Source: Thermoflexales bacterium (GTDB lineage Bacteria > Chloroflexota > Anaerolineae > J036 > Brachytrichaceae). Taken from it: a stretch of 35,903 bases of DNA. This document shows positions 17,566 to 24,907 of this stretch, in pieces. The stretch's first letter is position 1, and every line of letters starts with the position of its first letter. The stretch spans positions 1-35,903 of the forward strand of contig JANWVF010000076.1 of the NCBI GenBank assembly GCA_025056965.1. The letters run 5' to 3'. The translations under genes were made by a program, and so were the position numbers. Under the pieces are notes generated by a model, which was not told the origin of the DNA, made no database searches, and saw only the letters and a list, made by a program, of their open reading frames with translations.

Positions 17566-18679
17566 ATGCTAGAAGCGCTAAGCCCACTGAAAGACAGGCT
17601 GGCCGATGCTCAAGCACGCATCGCCGACCTGCGGGAGCGTCTTTGACATCGCTGCGAAAGCAAAGCGCATCAGCGAGCTTGAGGTGCTGGCATCGGACGC
17701 GAACTTTTGGAACGACTCTAGCCGCGCACAGGCGCTAATGCGGGAGATGGGGACGCTGAAGGCGAGCGTAGATGCCTATGACCAGCTGCTGCGGCGCGCC
17801 TCGGATGCAGCCGTGATGATCGAGCTGGCCAACGAGAGCGGCGATGAAGCAGCCGTGCGCGAGGCCGAGCACGAAGTGCTTGCAGTGGAAGCCGCGCTTG
17901 CGCGCGCCGAGCGTGAGCTGATGTTCTCCGGCAAACACGACCGCGCCGACGCGATTCTCTCGATCCAGCCGGGCGCCGGCGGCGTGGACGCCCAAGATTG
18001 GGCCGAGATGCTGTACCGAATGTATCTGCGCTGGGCCGAGCGACACGGCTTCAAAGTGAGCGAACTGGACTACACGACCGCTGAAGTGGCCGGCATCAAA
18101 AACGTTACCCTGCAGATCTCCGGCGAGTATGCCTTTGGCTACTTGCGCAGCGAGCGTGGCGTGCATCGCCTGGTGCGCTTATCGCCGTTCAACGCGGGCA
18201 ATACGCGTGAGACGTCGTTTGCCCGTGTGGACGTGTATCCTGACATCCAAGACAGCGAGATTCGCATCGAGATCAACCCGAACGACCTAGAGATTGACAC
18301 ATATCGCTCGCAAGGCGCCGGCGGGCAGAACGTTCAGAAGAACGAGAGTGCCGTGCGCATCAGGCACATTCCGACCGGCATCGTCGTCACCTGCCAGGAT
18401 CAACGCAGCCAGACCCAGAACCGAGAGCGCGCCATGCATATCCTGAAGGTGCGGCTTCAGGAGCTCGAGGAACGCAGGCGCGAGGCAGAGCTGCGCCAGC
18501 TGCGCGGTGAGCACGTGGAGGCGGAGTTCGGCAACCAGATCCGCAGCTATGTGTTGCATCCCTACCGGCTGGTGAAGGACATGCGCACCGGCTACGAAAC
18601 CAGCCAGACCGACGAGGTGCTGGATGGCGACTTGGACGCCTTCATGGAAGCCTACTTGAAATTGGGCATTCAGCGTTGA
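17566..18679 (+). CDS. prfB: Peptide chain release factor 2 with programmed +1 frameshift
   Basis: RF2 ends translation at UGA and UAA. The reading starts at ATG 17566 and runs 26 codons to CTT TGA C at 17641-17647. There the ribosome must slip +1, reading CTT then GAC (17645) and skipping the T at 17644, to give about 370 residues, the normal family length. GGGAG three nucleotides before CTT (17633-17637) mimics the internal Shine-Dalgarno that stimulates the shift in Escherichia coli. The second frame carries the RF2 codon-recognition tripeptide SPF (in RLSPFNAGN) and the catalytic GGQ (in GAGGQNVQKNES). Expression is thus autoregulated: low RF2 slows termination at the in-frame TGA and favours the shift. 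The TGA is a control element, not damage. Confidence 0.95.
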
Positions 18680-18737
18680 GCATCAAACGCGCGTTCCGCC
18701 TTCCAACCCTTTGCCTAACTCTTCGGCTACGCCTCGT

Positions 18738-19355
18738 ATGAAGATACTGGCCGTGAGCGATGAGATCGTCTCCTGGATTCATAGTCCCCAGCTCGCCGAG
18801 CGCTGCCGGGATGTGGACATCGTGCTGAGCTGCGGCGACTTGCCCAACGACTACCTCGAATACATCGCGACGATGCTGGGCAAACCGTGCTTCTACGTGC
18901 ACGGCAATCACGACTGCAGCGACCGGCGCGGGCCGGAGGGGTGGATTAACCTAGATCTGCAACGCTACCGGCTGGGCACTTGGCGTCTGGCCGGCTTGGA
19001 AGGGAGCCCGCGCTACAAGCCGGGCGCACCCTTCCAATACACCCAGAGCGACCAATGGCTGCGCGCGTTCTGGCTGGCGCGCAAGATGGCGCAAGGGCTG
19101 GCGCGTTGGGGGCGCGGCGCGGACATCGTCATCAGCCATGCGCCGCTGCGCGGCATCCACGATGGCAGCGATCCAGCGCATGTTGGCTTCGATGCGTTCA
19201 ACTGGTTGGCCAAAGCCTTCAAGCCGCGGCTGTGGCTGCACGGCCACCAACATCGCAACTATGCGCCGATGCAAGCGCGGGAGACCTACTTAGGCGAAAC
19301 GCTAGTCGTGAACGTGCATCCGTATCGGCTGCTGGAACTACCCGACCGGGCATGA
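18738..19355 (+). CDS. Calcineurin-like metallophosphoesterase
   Basis: The ATG at 18738 gives 205 residues starting directly at the first strand (MKILAVSDE). Motifs of the metallophosphoesterase fold are present: CGDLPNDY (D34), GNHD (N57, H58, D59), SHAPLRG (H134) and GHQH (H170, H172). The first motif reads SDE where the family usually has D-x-H, so one metal ligand is changed to Glu or lost (E9). It would hydrolyse phosphoesters using two metal ions; the substrate is not deducible. It lies 58 nt after prfB and overlaps the next gene by ATGA. Confidence 0.85.
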   Translation: MKILAVSDEIVSWIHSPQLAERCRDVDIVLSCGDLPNDYLEYIATMLGKPCFYVHGNHDCSDRRGPEGWINLDLQRYRLGTWRLAGLEGSPRYKPGAPFQYTQSDQWLRAFWLARKMAQGLARWGRGADIVISHAPLRGIHDGSDPAHVGFDAFNWLAKAFKPRLWLHGHQHRNYAPMQARETYLGETLVVNVHPYRLLELPDRA

Positions 19356-20014
19356 CGCAAATTGCGCGCACGTTCTCCAAGCGCATCACGCGCCGGCTGA
19401 GCCTTGATTACCTGCTGCACCTGCCGGCGAACCATTCTCGGCGCAGCCGCCTGCCGCTCATCCTGTTCTTGCACGGCTCGGGCGAACGGGGCTCGAACCT
19501 GGAGATTGTGAAGCGGGAGGGCATCCCGCGGCTGGTGGAGCAGTGGCCTGAATTTCCATTCATCGTTGTCTCGCCCCAGTGTCCGGAACACACGACTTGG
19601 ACGATGCAGGCCGACGCGCTGTTGTTGCTCTTGGACGACGTGGTGAAGCGATACGCCGCGGATGCGACGCGCATCTATCTGACCGGCTTGAGCATGGGGG
19701 GATATGGGGCTTGGTATCTGGGCAGCGAGTATCCCGAACGGTTCGCGGCCGTCGTGCCGGTCTGCGGCGGATTCAACCCATTGTTGGGCTTTCCTGAGCG
19801 CGTTTGCGGCTTGCGCTATACGCCGGTGTGGGCGTTCCACGGCGCCAAGGACAAGATCGTGCCGCCGAGCGAGTCGCGCCTGCTGGCGCGCACGCTGCGC
19901 CGTTGCGGCGGGAACGTCCGGCTAACGGTTTATCCGGACGCCGGGCACGACTGCTGGACGCGCGCGTATGCCGACCCCAAGCTCTACGACTGGCTCGCGC
20001 GACAGCGGCGCTGA
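19352..20014 (+). CDS. Alpha/beta-hydrolase, esterase/phospholipase type
   Basis: The ATG at 19352 overlaps the stop of the phosphoesterase (ATGA) and gives 220 residues. The serine hydrolase triad is visible: nucleophile S114 in GLSMGGYG, D167 in HGAKDKIVP, H199 in DAGHDCW. LHGSGERG (about 40-47) is the oxyanion-hole strand typical of carboxylesterases and polyhydroxybutyrate-depolymerase-like enzymes. No signal peptide is present, so it is cytosolic. Coupled translation with the phosphoesterase suggests a joint hydrolytic step on some phosphorylated ester, which is speculative. Confidence 0.88.
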   Translation: MTQIARTFSKRITRRLSLDYLLHLPANHSRRSRLPLILFLHGSGERGSNLEIVKREGIPRLVEQWPEFPFIVVSPQCPEHTTWTMQADALLLLLDDVVKRYAADATRIYLTGLSMGGYGAWYLGSEYPERFAAVVPVCGGFNPLLGFPERVCGLRYTPVWAFHGAKDKIVPPSESRLLARTLRRCGGNVRLTVYPDAGHDCWTRAYADPKLYDWLARQRR

Positions 20015-20051
20015 CCGTTTGATTCGCCCTAATGCCGGCAGCTGCGCAGAT

Positions 20052-20960
20052 TCAACCCGCGGCGCTATCGCCGGCCTGTCGGTGCTGCGACGGCACCAGC
20101 CGCATCGCCAGCCAGCGCTTAAGCGGGCCGTAGTGCTTGCGATAGTAGCGCTGTCGGCTGCGCCACTTCAGCCGCTCGGCGCGCTCGCTGACCTGGCCGC
20201 TACTTGCGCCGCCGTAGTGCGTGACGACCGCCTGCGGCACGCACCAGATCTCCCATCCGGCTTTGTGCATGCGCATCGCCCAGTCCACCTCCTCGGCGTA
20301 CATCTCAAAGCCTTCGTCGAGCAGGCCCACCTGCCGGATCGCTTCGACGCGCGCGAACATTGCCGCGCCCAAGGGATGCCCGACGCGGAAAGGCGGTCCT
20401 TCATATTGCGCCGCAGCGTAGCGCCCATCCAGCCAGGTGTCGCGAAACCGCCACAACACCGGCTGCGTCTCGAGCGCGAGTTGCACTAAGCCGGGCAGCG
20501 CAAACGCGCCGTGTTGCAGGCTGCCGTCAGGGTTAAGCAGCTTCGGCCCGCACAGGCCACACCGCGGATGCGCTTCCATGAAATCCAGCAGCGCCTTGGC
20601 TGCGCCGCGGTGGACGACCGTATCGGGATTCAGAAGCCAGGCAAACCGAAACGAGGCGCAAGCGAGGCGCGCAGGTTGAGCTACAGCTTGCCCTACTTTT
20701 CCTGCGATCCCCAGATGCGTCAGCGCGAGGTTGTTGCCTTTGACGTAACCGATGTTGTCATCGCAGGCGATCAGCTCGACGGCGGGGAACTCGGCGCGCA
20801 CCATTGCCGGTGTCTCGTCGGTTGAAGCACTGTCCACCACAACGATGCAGCTCGGGATGCCGGAAGCCTCTAGATCCGCGAGGAGCGAATCCAGGCAAGT
20901 GCGCAGCAGGTCGCGCACGTTCCACGAGACGATGACGACGGCCAGCATGACCATAGGCAT
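20052..20960 (-). CDS. Family-2 glycosyltransferase (rhamnosyltransferase-like)
   Basis: This 302-residue GT-A enzyme starts VVIVSWNVRD, followed by VVVDSASTDETP, NIGYVKGNN, LLNPDTVV (DxD-like sugar-nucleotide/metal motif), and the acceptor-side motif LLDEGFEMYAEEVDWAMRM with the catalytic acidic residues. These match the WbbL/rhamnosyltransferase group that transfers sugars from nucleotide donors to cell-surface glycans. There is no C-terminal membrane span; the tail is basic and likely membrane-peripheral. It starts 6 nt after the stop of the lipoprotein gene and is co-transcribed with it. It converges with the esterase gene across 37 nt. Confidence 0.9.
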   Translation of the reverse strand: MPMVMLAVVIVSWNVRDLLRTCLDSLLADLEASGIPSCIVVVDSASTDETPAMVRAEFPAVELIACDDNIGYVKGNNLALTHLGIAGKVGQAVAQPARLACASFRFAWLLNPDTVVHRGAAKALLDFMEAHPRCGLCGPKLLNPDGSLQHGAFALPGLVQLALETQPVLWRFRDTWLDGRYAAAQYEGPPFRVGHPLGAAMFARVEAIRQVGLLDEGFEMYAEEVDWAMRMHKAGWEIWCVPQAVVTHYGGASSGQVSERAERLKWRSRQRYYRKHYGPLKRWLAMRLVPSQHRQAGDSAAG

Positions 20961-20966
20961 CCGGCG

Positions 20967-22229
20967 TCACGGCTCAACCAGCGTGACGAGGATTGGCGTG
21001 ACCCGGCTGTTGATCGGCGCGATCTCAACTTGCTCTTGGATCAACGCGCCCCAGACGCGAAAGGGATTGCGCACCGGCACGCGGTTAAGCACGATGCAGC
21101 CGCGCACGACGACCTGTCTGCCGGGCGGCAGGTAGTACAGCTTCACGCCGTCGCGCTCCACGATCTGCAAATCGTCGAGCGTACCCACCCCCCAGCGCCA
21201 AGGATGGTCCTCGCCGGTGTTGGTCTCGAAGTCCACGCCCACGCGCCACACGCCCGGCTCTTCGGCGAAGCCTTTGGTGTAGCGGTTGGTGTCCATGGTG
21301 TAACAGTCATTCGGGTCGAACGGACCAGCGGTGCGGATGGGCGTGCTGCTGGCGTTGCGGATGGTTGTGGTGAAGTACAGCGTGTCGCCCAGCCGCATTG
21401 TCAATTCCGGCGTAGCGCCCACCCCCGACCACTGAATGCCGTTGCCGTTGGGTTGGAGCACGATCTCAGCCATCGGCCGCCCGCTGTCGGCGATCGTGAG
21501 GGGTGCAGTAACAACATCGCGCTGGCCGATTAAGTCTTCGGCCTCGGCGACGATGACGTATTGGCCATCGGGCGGCGGGTCGGCGCCCAGGTCTATACCG
21601 CCGTCGTAGTCGTAAAAGTAGCGTCCGGCGGGCAGCACCTCGTCCACCGGCAAACGCTGTAGAAGACCTTCCTGACGCGGCACGTCGTAACGAAAGTTGT
21701 CCGGCCCGATCACGTAGACGCGCAGCTTGGCCGGCTGCGCGATGAAGACATTAATGTAAACGTGGTCATCTATCGCGTCGCGGTTCGGCGTGATGATGTT
21801 GGTCGAGACGGTGAATTCTTCGATCTTTGGGAAGGGCACATCGGCGCCTGTGATCGTGAGCGTGCCGGTATGCGTCGCCGTTCGACCATCGGTCGTCGTC
21901 GCCTCTAGCGTCCACGTGTATTCTCCATCGGGTAACAGGCGACCGTCCTCGACGATGCCGTTGAAGAGGTATTCGTAGGGACGCGGGATGGCCGGCCTGG
22001 GTACGTCACGACGAATGTCATAACGTCGCCCGGTGCGATCGGTTAGATAGATTGAGATGCGCGCCGGCGCATGCACGCGATAGCTGATGCGAGCTAGGTC
22101 GTCCTTACCGTCCGCATTTGGGCTGATCACGTCCGGCGCGACTCGCACGTCGCTCACCGGCTGTGGCGCGAAGGCGCAGGCCACCAATGCCCCCGCCAGC
22201 GCGAATAGCGCCCCCACACGTCGCATCAT
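20967..22229 (-). CDS. Lipoprotein with FlgD-Ig-like repeats
   Basis: The 420 residues begin with a lipoprotein signal (GALFALAGALVAC, lipid-bearing C18). The mature part opens with SPNADGKDD, a motif typical of FlgD-like Ig domains in which a strand-turn binds Ca2+ or stabilises the fold. A second divergent copy reads TPNRDAIDD. Between and after them are DGEYTWTLEATT-like and DGQYVIVAEAED-like strands of the same domain type. The C-terminal ~130 residues (from about GNGIQWSGVG) form another beta-rich unit with a Cys pair. It is a surface-anchored beta protein of unknown ligand. The ATG at 22229 lies 7 nt from a TATACT box, so the mRNA may be leaderless; a TTG one codon earlier is possible. 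Confidence 0.85.
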   Translation of the reverse strand: MMRRVGALFALAGALVACAFAPQPVSDVRVAPDVISPNADGKDDLARISYRVHAPARISIYLTDRTGRRYDIRRDVPRPAIPRPYEYLFNGIVEDGRLLPDGEYTWTLEATTTDGRTATHTGTLTITGADVPFPKIEEFTVSTNIITPNRDAIDDHVYINVFIAQPAKLRVYVIGPDNFRYDVPRQEGLLQRLPVDEVLPAGRYFYDYDGGIDLGADPPPDGQYVIVAEAEDLIGQRDVVTAPLTIADSGRPMAEIVLQPNGNGIQWSGVGATPELTMRLGDTLYFTTTIRNASSTPIRTAGPFDPNDCYTMDTNRYTKGFAEEPGVWRVGVDFETNTGEDHPWRWGVGTLDDLQIVERDGVKLYYLPPGRQVVVRGCIVLNRVPVRNPFRVWGALIQEQVEIAPINSRVTPILVTLVEP

Positions 22230-22236
22230 CAAGGTG

Positions 22237-22242
22237 AGTATA
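22237..22242 (-). promoter_or_regulatory. -10 box for the FlgD-Ig lipoprotein (leaderless)
   Basis: TATACT on the minus strand ends 7 nt before the ATG at 22229, placing the start of transcription at or next to the start codon. The -35 is weak. Confidence 0.45.
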
Positions 22243-22519
22243 GCAGCCGCCTGCGTGCCATTTTGCGTCAGCAGCGCCTAAGATCGCGCCGAGCTTGTTC
22301 GGCAAATCCGGCGCCATACGTCATTGACATGTGCCTTTCTGCCTGTGTGAACGCCTATCGTCCGTTGTCCGCTACTGTGCGCGGATTGGCTTTGACGGTC
22401 GCGACGCGGATGGCGCTTGTGAGCCGGTCGCCAAGCGCGCATCCGACCCCTGAGAGTATTGCGCAACCGTACGGTGATCGCGGTGATCGAGCCGTGCGGA
22501 ACGAGATAGTCGAGGCCTA

Positions 22520-22603
22520 TGCCGAAGGTGGGAGTCGAACCCACACTCCCGTAAGGGAACACGATTTTGAGTCGTGCGCGTCTGCCAGTTCCGCCACTTC
22601 GGC
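22520..22603 (-). tRNA. tRNA-Leu (anticodon CAA)
   Basis: The minus strand folds as a class II tRNA: acceptor arms GCCGAAG/CTTCGGC with discriminator A, anticodon stem CACGA/TCGTG enclosing the loop CTCAAAA (anticodon CAA, reads UUG), a long variable arm (TTCCCTTACGGGAGTG), and the T-arm GTGGGTTCGACTCCCAC. The 3' CCA is not encoded and would be added after transcription. Length is 84 nt. Confidence 0.96.
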
Positions 22604-22618
22604 GTGCTGTAGGCGCTG

Positions 22619-22624
22619 AGTATA
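22619..22624 (-). promoter_or_regulatory. -10 box for tRNA-Leu
   Basis: TATACT lies 15 nt upstream of the mature tRNA 5' end, in the context GCTATACTCAGC. No clear -35 is visible. Confidence 0.45.
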
Positions 22625-22743
22625 GCACTATGGCATAGGTAGAGGGAGTGCCGGAACGCCTTAAATTCACCAAGTATGCGCGCAGTCCTGCGGATAGCAC
22701 AGGCAACTAGGGTGGTCCACACCGCCTGATGGAAGTGCTAGAT

Positions 22744-22774
22744 GCCGACGTGGATCAGGATGCGATCCGTCGGC
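22744..22774. repeat. Stem-loop in the gap between tRNA-Leu and the Lys-rich protein gene
   Basis: GCCGACG (22744-22750) pairs with CGTCGGC (22768-22774), and GATC pairs with GATC inside. Apart from this and the promoter at 22851, the gap from 22625 to 22916 shows nothing I can support as a gene. Confidence 0.35.
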
Positions 22775-22850
22775 GCGCGATCAAGGATGGCCATAGCGTG
22801 CCGAGCGACGGCCTAAGCCTGGGAATTGCGTTCGACCGGGCGAAGCCCGA

Positions 22851-22878
22851 TTGACATTCATCGGCCCTGCGCTAGAGT
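22851..22878 (+). promoter_or_regulatory. Sigma70-type promoter for the Lys-rich small protein
   Basis: A perfect TTGACA (22851-22856) is followed by a 16-nt spacer and TAGAGT (22873-22878). The predicted leader is about 32 nt and includes the strong ribosome site AGGAGG. The architecture matches the promoter at 228-255. Confidence 0.6.
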
Positions 22879-22916
22879 AATGCGCGATGCGCATCATCTG
22901 CTGAGGAGGAAGGGCC

Positions 22917-23081
22917 ATGGCCACAACTAGCAAGCCCAAGGCAACCAAGAAGACGACTAAGAAGGCGACGACCCAGAAAACGACCAGGAAGGCTACCTCA
23001 ATGAAGAAGCAGGCGCCTACTCCGAAAGAGCCCGCGCCCGTGCCGGTCGAGGTCGTGCCCGAACCCGAGCCGGTGGGATAA
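22917..23081 (+). CDS. Small Lys/Thr/Ala-rich basic protein, histone-H1-tail-like
   Basis: A 54-residue gene not resembling a shadow: it has its own promoter, AGGAGG (22904-22909) 7 nt before the ATG, and a hairpin just after the stop. The first ~35 residues are almost only Lys, Thr and Ala with repeated KKTTKKATT-like units, resembling bacterial H1/HctB-type or AlgP-like tails that bind nucleic acid. The last ~20 are Pro, Glu and Val (APVPVEVVPEPEPVG), giving a basic head and an acidic tail. It is probably disordered. Role in nucleoid compaction is inference from composition only. Confidence 0.75.
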   Translation: MATTSKPKATKKTTKKATTQKTTRKATSMKKQAPTPKEPAPVPVEVVPEPEPVG

Positions 23082-23112
23082 AGCCTCTCGCGATGACGAA
23101 GCAGTAGGGAAG

Positions 23113-23141
23113 GCCCGGCACGCAAGATAGCCGTGCCGGGC
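23113..23141 (+). terminator. Hairpin after the Lys-rich protein gene
   Basis: Perfect 10-bp arms GCCCGGCACG and CGTGCCGGGC enclose a 9-nt loop, 31 nt after the stop. There is no U-tract, so it may be a weak intrinsic terminator or an mRNA-end stabiliser. Confidence 0.55.
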
Positions 23142-23249
23142 ACTTCGCCGTCCCCGACAATCGTACCCCGTACTCATAAAGGGCGCCGCCGCTTCGCGCG
23201 CCTGGTTCCGCTGGCGCCGCTTGTTGCCGGGATGCTCTCAGAGCGAGGC

Positions 23250-23299
23250 GCAGGTTTAGCGGGCACTGGCCAGGTAGACCCTCCACCTGCTAAACCTGC
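23250..23299. repeat. 50-bp dyad (11-bp perfect arms) upstream of the winged-helix regulator
   Basis: GCAGGTTTAGC (23250-23260) is repeated inverted as GCTAAACCTGC (23289-23299) around a 28-nt middle that contains the alternative pair CAGGT/ACCTG. It ends 30 nt before the -35 of the regulator gene. Otherwise the gap 23142-23328 shows no gene. Confidence 0.5.
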
Positions 23300-23328
23300 T
23301 TCCGTGGCTGGAGCAAACAAACTGCCCA

Positions 23329-23357
23329 TTGACAAAACCGAAGAGAGTCGTTATCAT
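23329..23357 (+). promoter_or_regulatory. Promoter of the winged-helix regulator / CPBP operon
   Basis: TTGACA (23329-23334), an exact 17-nt spacer, then TATCAT (23352-23357). The -10 lies inside the palindrome at 23349-23368, so a bound repressor would block RNA polymerase. Confidence 0.75.
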
Positions 23358-23368
23358 ATTTGATAACG
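23349..23368. promoter_or_regulatory. Operator palindrome on the -10, with an extra half-site
   Basis: CGTTATCA-TATT-TGATAACG is a perfect 8-4-8 palindrome overlapping the -10. A further half-site TGATAACC lies at 23379-23386, just before the regulator ATG at 23390. This layout is typical of autoregulation by a winged-helix dimer. Confidence 0.7.
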
Positions 23369-23389
23369 ATACTGAATCTGATAACCATC

Positions 23390-23941
23390 ATGTCGCTGAA
23401 GAATTTCGCCGTCATCAATCATCCTGTGCGCATGCGGGTCTTCCAGGCGCTCCACGCTGAGGAGCTTTCTATCAACCAACTGGCGACGCGGCTGCCGGAC
23501 GTCCCGAAGCCCTCACTCTATCGGTATGTCCATCAGATGCTCGAGGCAGGCGTGATCGAGGTGACGCGCACGCGCCAAGTCAACGGCATCGAAGAGCGTT
23601 TCTTCGCGGCGGTCAAAGAGTTGATTGATCCGGCGGACATAGACCGGCCCGGCGGCCTAGAAGAATTCGCCGACCACGTGCAGTTGTACGGCACAGGCGC
23701 GATACAGGAACTGACGCGCTACATCCTGCTGAGCGAAGACCCTTACGACGAGAACATCGCCGTCCGCGACCACGTCTTCTACGCCACAGAGCAGGAGTTC
23801 GTGCAGACGCGCGAAGCGATTTATGCCTTGCTCAAGCGTTTAGAAGCGGCGCCACCCACGCCCGAACGGCGCAAGTACCGCATGTTCATCGTTGGGCATC
23901 CGGTCGGTCTTCACGAAGCAGACACGTCGGCATCGAAGTAG
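23390..23941 (+). CDS. ArsR-like winged-helix transcriptional regulator
   Basis: The 183 residues begin MSLKNFAVINHPVRMRVFQAL, the usual opening of ArsR/HTH_20-type regulators (NHPxRxxIL). The helix-turn-helix is ELSINQLATRLPDVPKPSLYRYVHQMLEAG (about 26-55), followed by the wing GVIEVTRTRQVNGIEERFF. No metal-binding cysteines are seen. The C-terminal ~100 residues (EEFADHVQLYGTGAIQELTRYIL...) form a helical effector or dimer domain. It probably represses its own operon through the palindrome at 23349 and thereby controls the two CPBP proteases downstream, 56 nt away. No clear ribosome site precedes the ATG; an upstream TTG (23360) would lie within the operator and is unlikely. Confidence 0.85.
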   Translation: MSLKNFAVINHPVRMRVFQALHAEELSINQLATRLPDVPKPSLYRYVHQMLEAGVIEVTRTRQVNGIEERFFAAVKELIDPADIDRPGGLEEFADHVQLYGTGAIQELTRYILLSEDPYDENIAVRDHVFYATEQEFVQTREAIYALLKRLEAAPPTPERRKYRMFIVGHPVGLHEADTSASK

Positions 23942-23997
23942 GTCGGGGGCGTCCCTATGGTTTCTCAACCTCCAACTTGCCTGCTGATTTTTGTCCT

Positions 23998-24849
23998 ATG
24001 AACGAGAAGATGACTTTTAACCCGGTGCGCGATTTCTTCGCCTTCTTGCGGCGGCCCAACGCAGAGAGGGTCGTGGCCTCGCTCGGGCAGAAGCTCCTCA
24101 TCTTGGCCGCGCTGGTCGCCGTGGACATCTTGTTCGGCTTCGTTGCCAACCTACTCTCGACTGCCGTCGAATCGCTCATTCCGCTGACGGAAAGTGAGCA
24201 CGTGATGGTGGAAGAGCCGGAGCTGCTGCGCTTCATGCAGACGGCCGGGATTCTGATCATCCCCCTACTCGAAGAGCTCGGATTCCGGCTCTGGTTGGCG
24301 CCGAATGTGCTCTTCCTTTTCATTTCTTTCTTCTTGGTCACCATCCAGTTCGCGCCGTTGCCGTTTGCGGATCTACTGGTTGCTGCCAACCTGACCAATG
24401 CTGCGCCGCTGGTCAAGATTGCCTTCTACGGATTGATCGGCGCCGGGATCGCGCTCTTCTTCTGGGTGCGCGAGCGGCGGGGGCATCCTTACGCGGATTT
24501 CTTCCGTCGCTACGTCGGGGTTTATTACTACTTCTCGTCGCTGTTGTTCGGCTTCATCCACCTGACGAACTACACCAGTCTGGGTGCATGGTGGTATGCC
24601 CCGATCCTCATCCTGCCGCAGATCATCGGTGGATTCGTCTTCGGCTATGTCCGAATCCGCTTGGGGTTTTGGTATGCGGTGTTAGCGCACATCGCCGCTA
24701 ATCTGCTCTTCACCTTTGGCGACTTCATGAACGGATGGTTCGGCACGGCCGGCGGCGTTGTGTGGCTGGCCGTCCTCATCCTCTCCTCGCTCGCTTTGAT
24801 CGTGCTGATCTCCAGGCGACGTCTCATCTCGATCCAGATCGCGCCGTAG
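23998..24849 (+). CDS. CPBP-family intramembrane glutamic endopeptidase
   Basis: This 283-residue multi-pass membrane protein carries the three CPBP (Abi/CAAX-protease) motifs: EELGFR (E92, E93, R97), FGFIH in a middle helix, and AHIAANLLF near the C-terminus. These supply the catalytic Glu and His residues of Rce1-like proteases. About seven hydrophobic helices are visible. Prokaryotic relatives act in bacteriocin maturation or immunity, and in regulated membrane proteolysis. The ATG at 23998 is chosen; one at 24010 is also possible. It sits in an operon with the winged-helix regulator and a second CPBP protein. Confidence 0.85.
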   Translation: MNEKMTFNPVRDFFAFLRRPNAERVVASLGQKLLILAALVAVDILFGFVANLLSTAVESLIPLTESEHVMVEEPELLRFMQTAGILIIPLLEELGFRLWLAPNVLFLFISFFLVTIQFAPLPFADLLVAANLTNAAPLVKIAFYGLIGAGIALFFWVRERRGHPYADFFRRYVGVYYYFSSLLFGFIHLTNYTSLGAWWYAPILILPQIIGGFVFGYVRIRLGFWYAVLAHIAANLLFTFGDFMNGWFGTAGGVVWLAVLILSSLALIVLISRRRLISIQIAP

Positions 24850-24907
24850 GAGTGCAGCTGTGATGGCTTCTGCAAAAAACTTTGTGGACAAAGGAGTGTG
24901 ACTCGCT

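Noticed and set aside
17606-17643. Reading prfB as starting at 17606, or as a pseudogene because of the TGA at 17644
   Set aside because: The codons from 17566 join the second frame through a textbook CTT-TGA-C shift site, and the summed length fits RF2.
22729-22854. 41-codon plus-strand frame starting MEVLDADVDQ
   Set aside because: No ribosome site or promoter, it contains the stem-loop at 22744, and it runs into the promoter at 22851; too weak to call.
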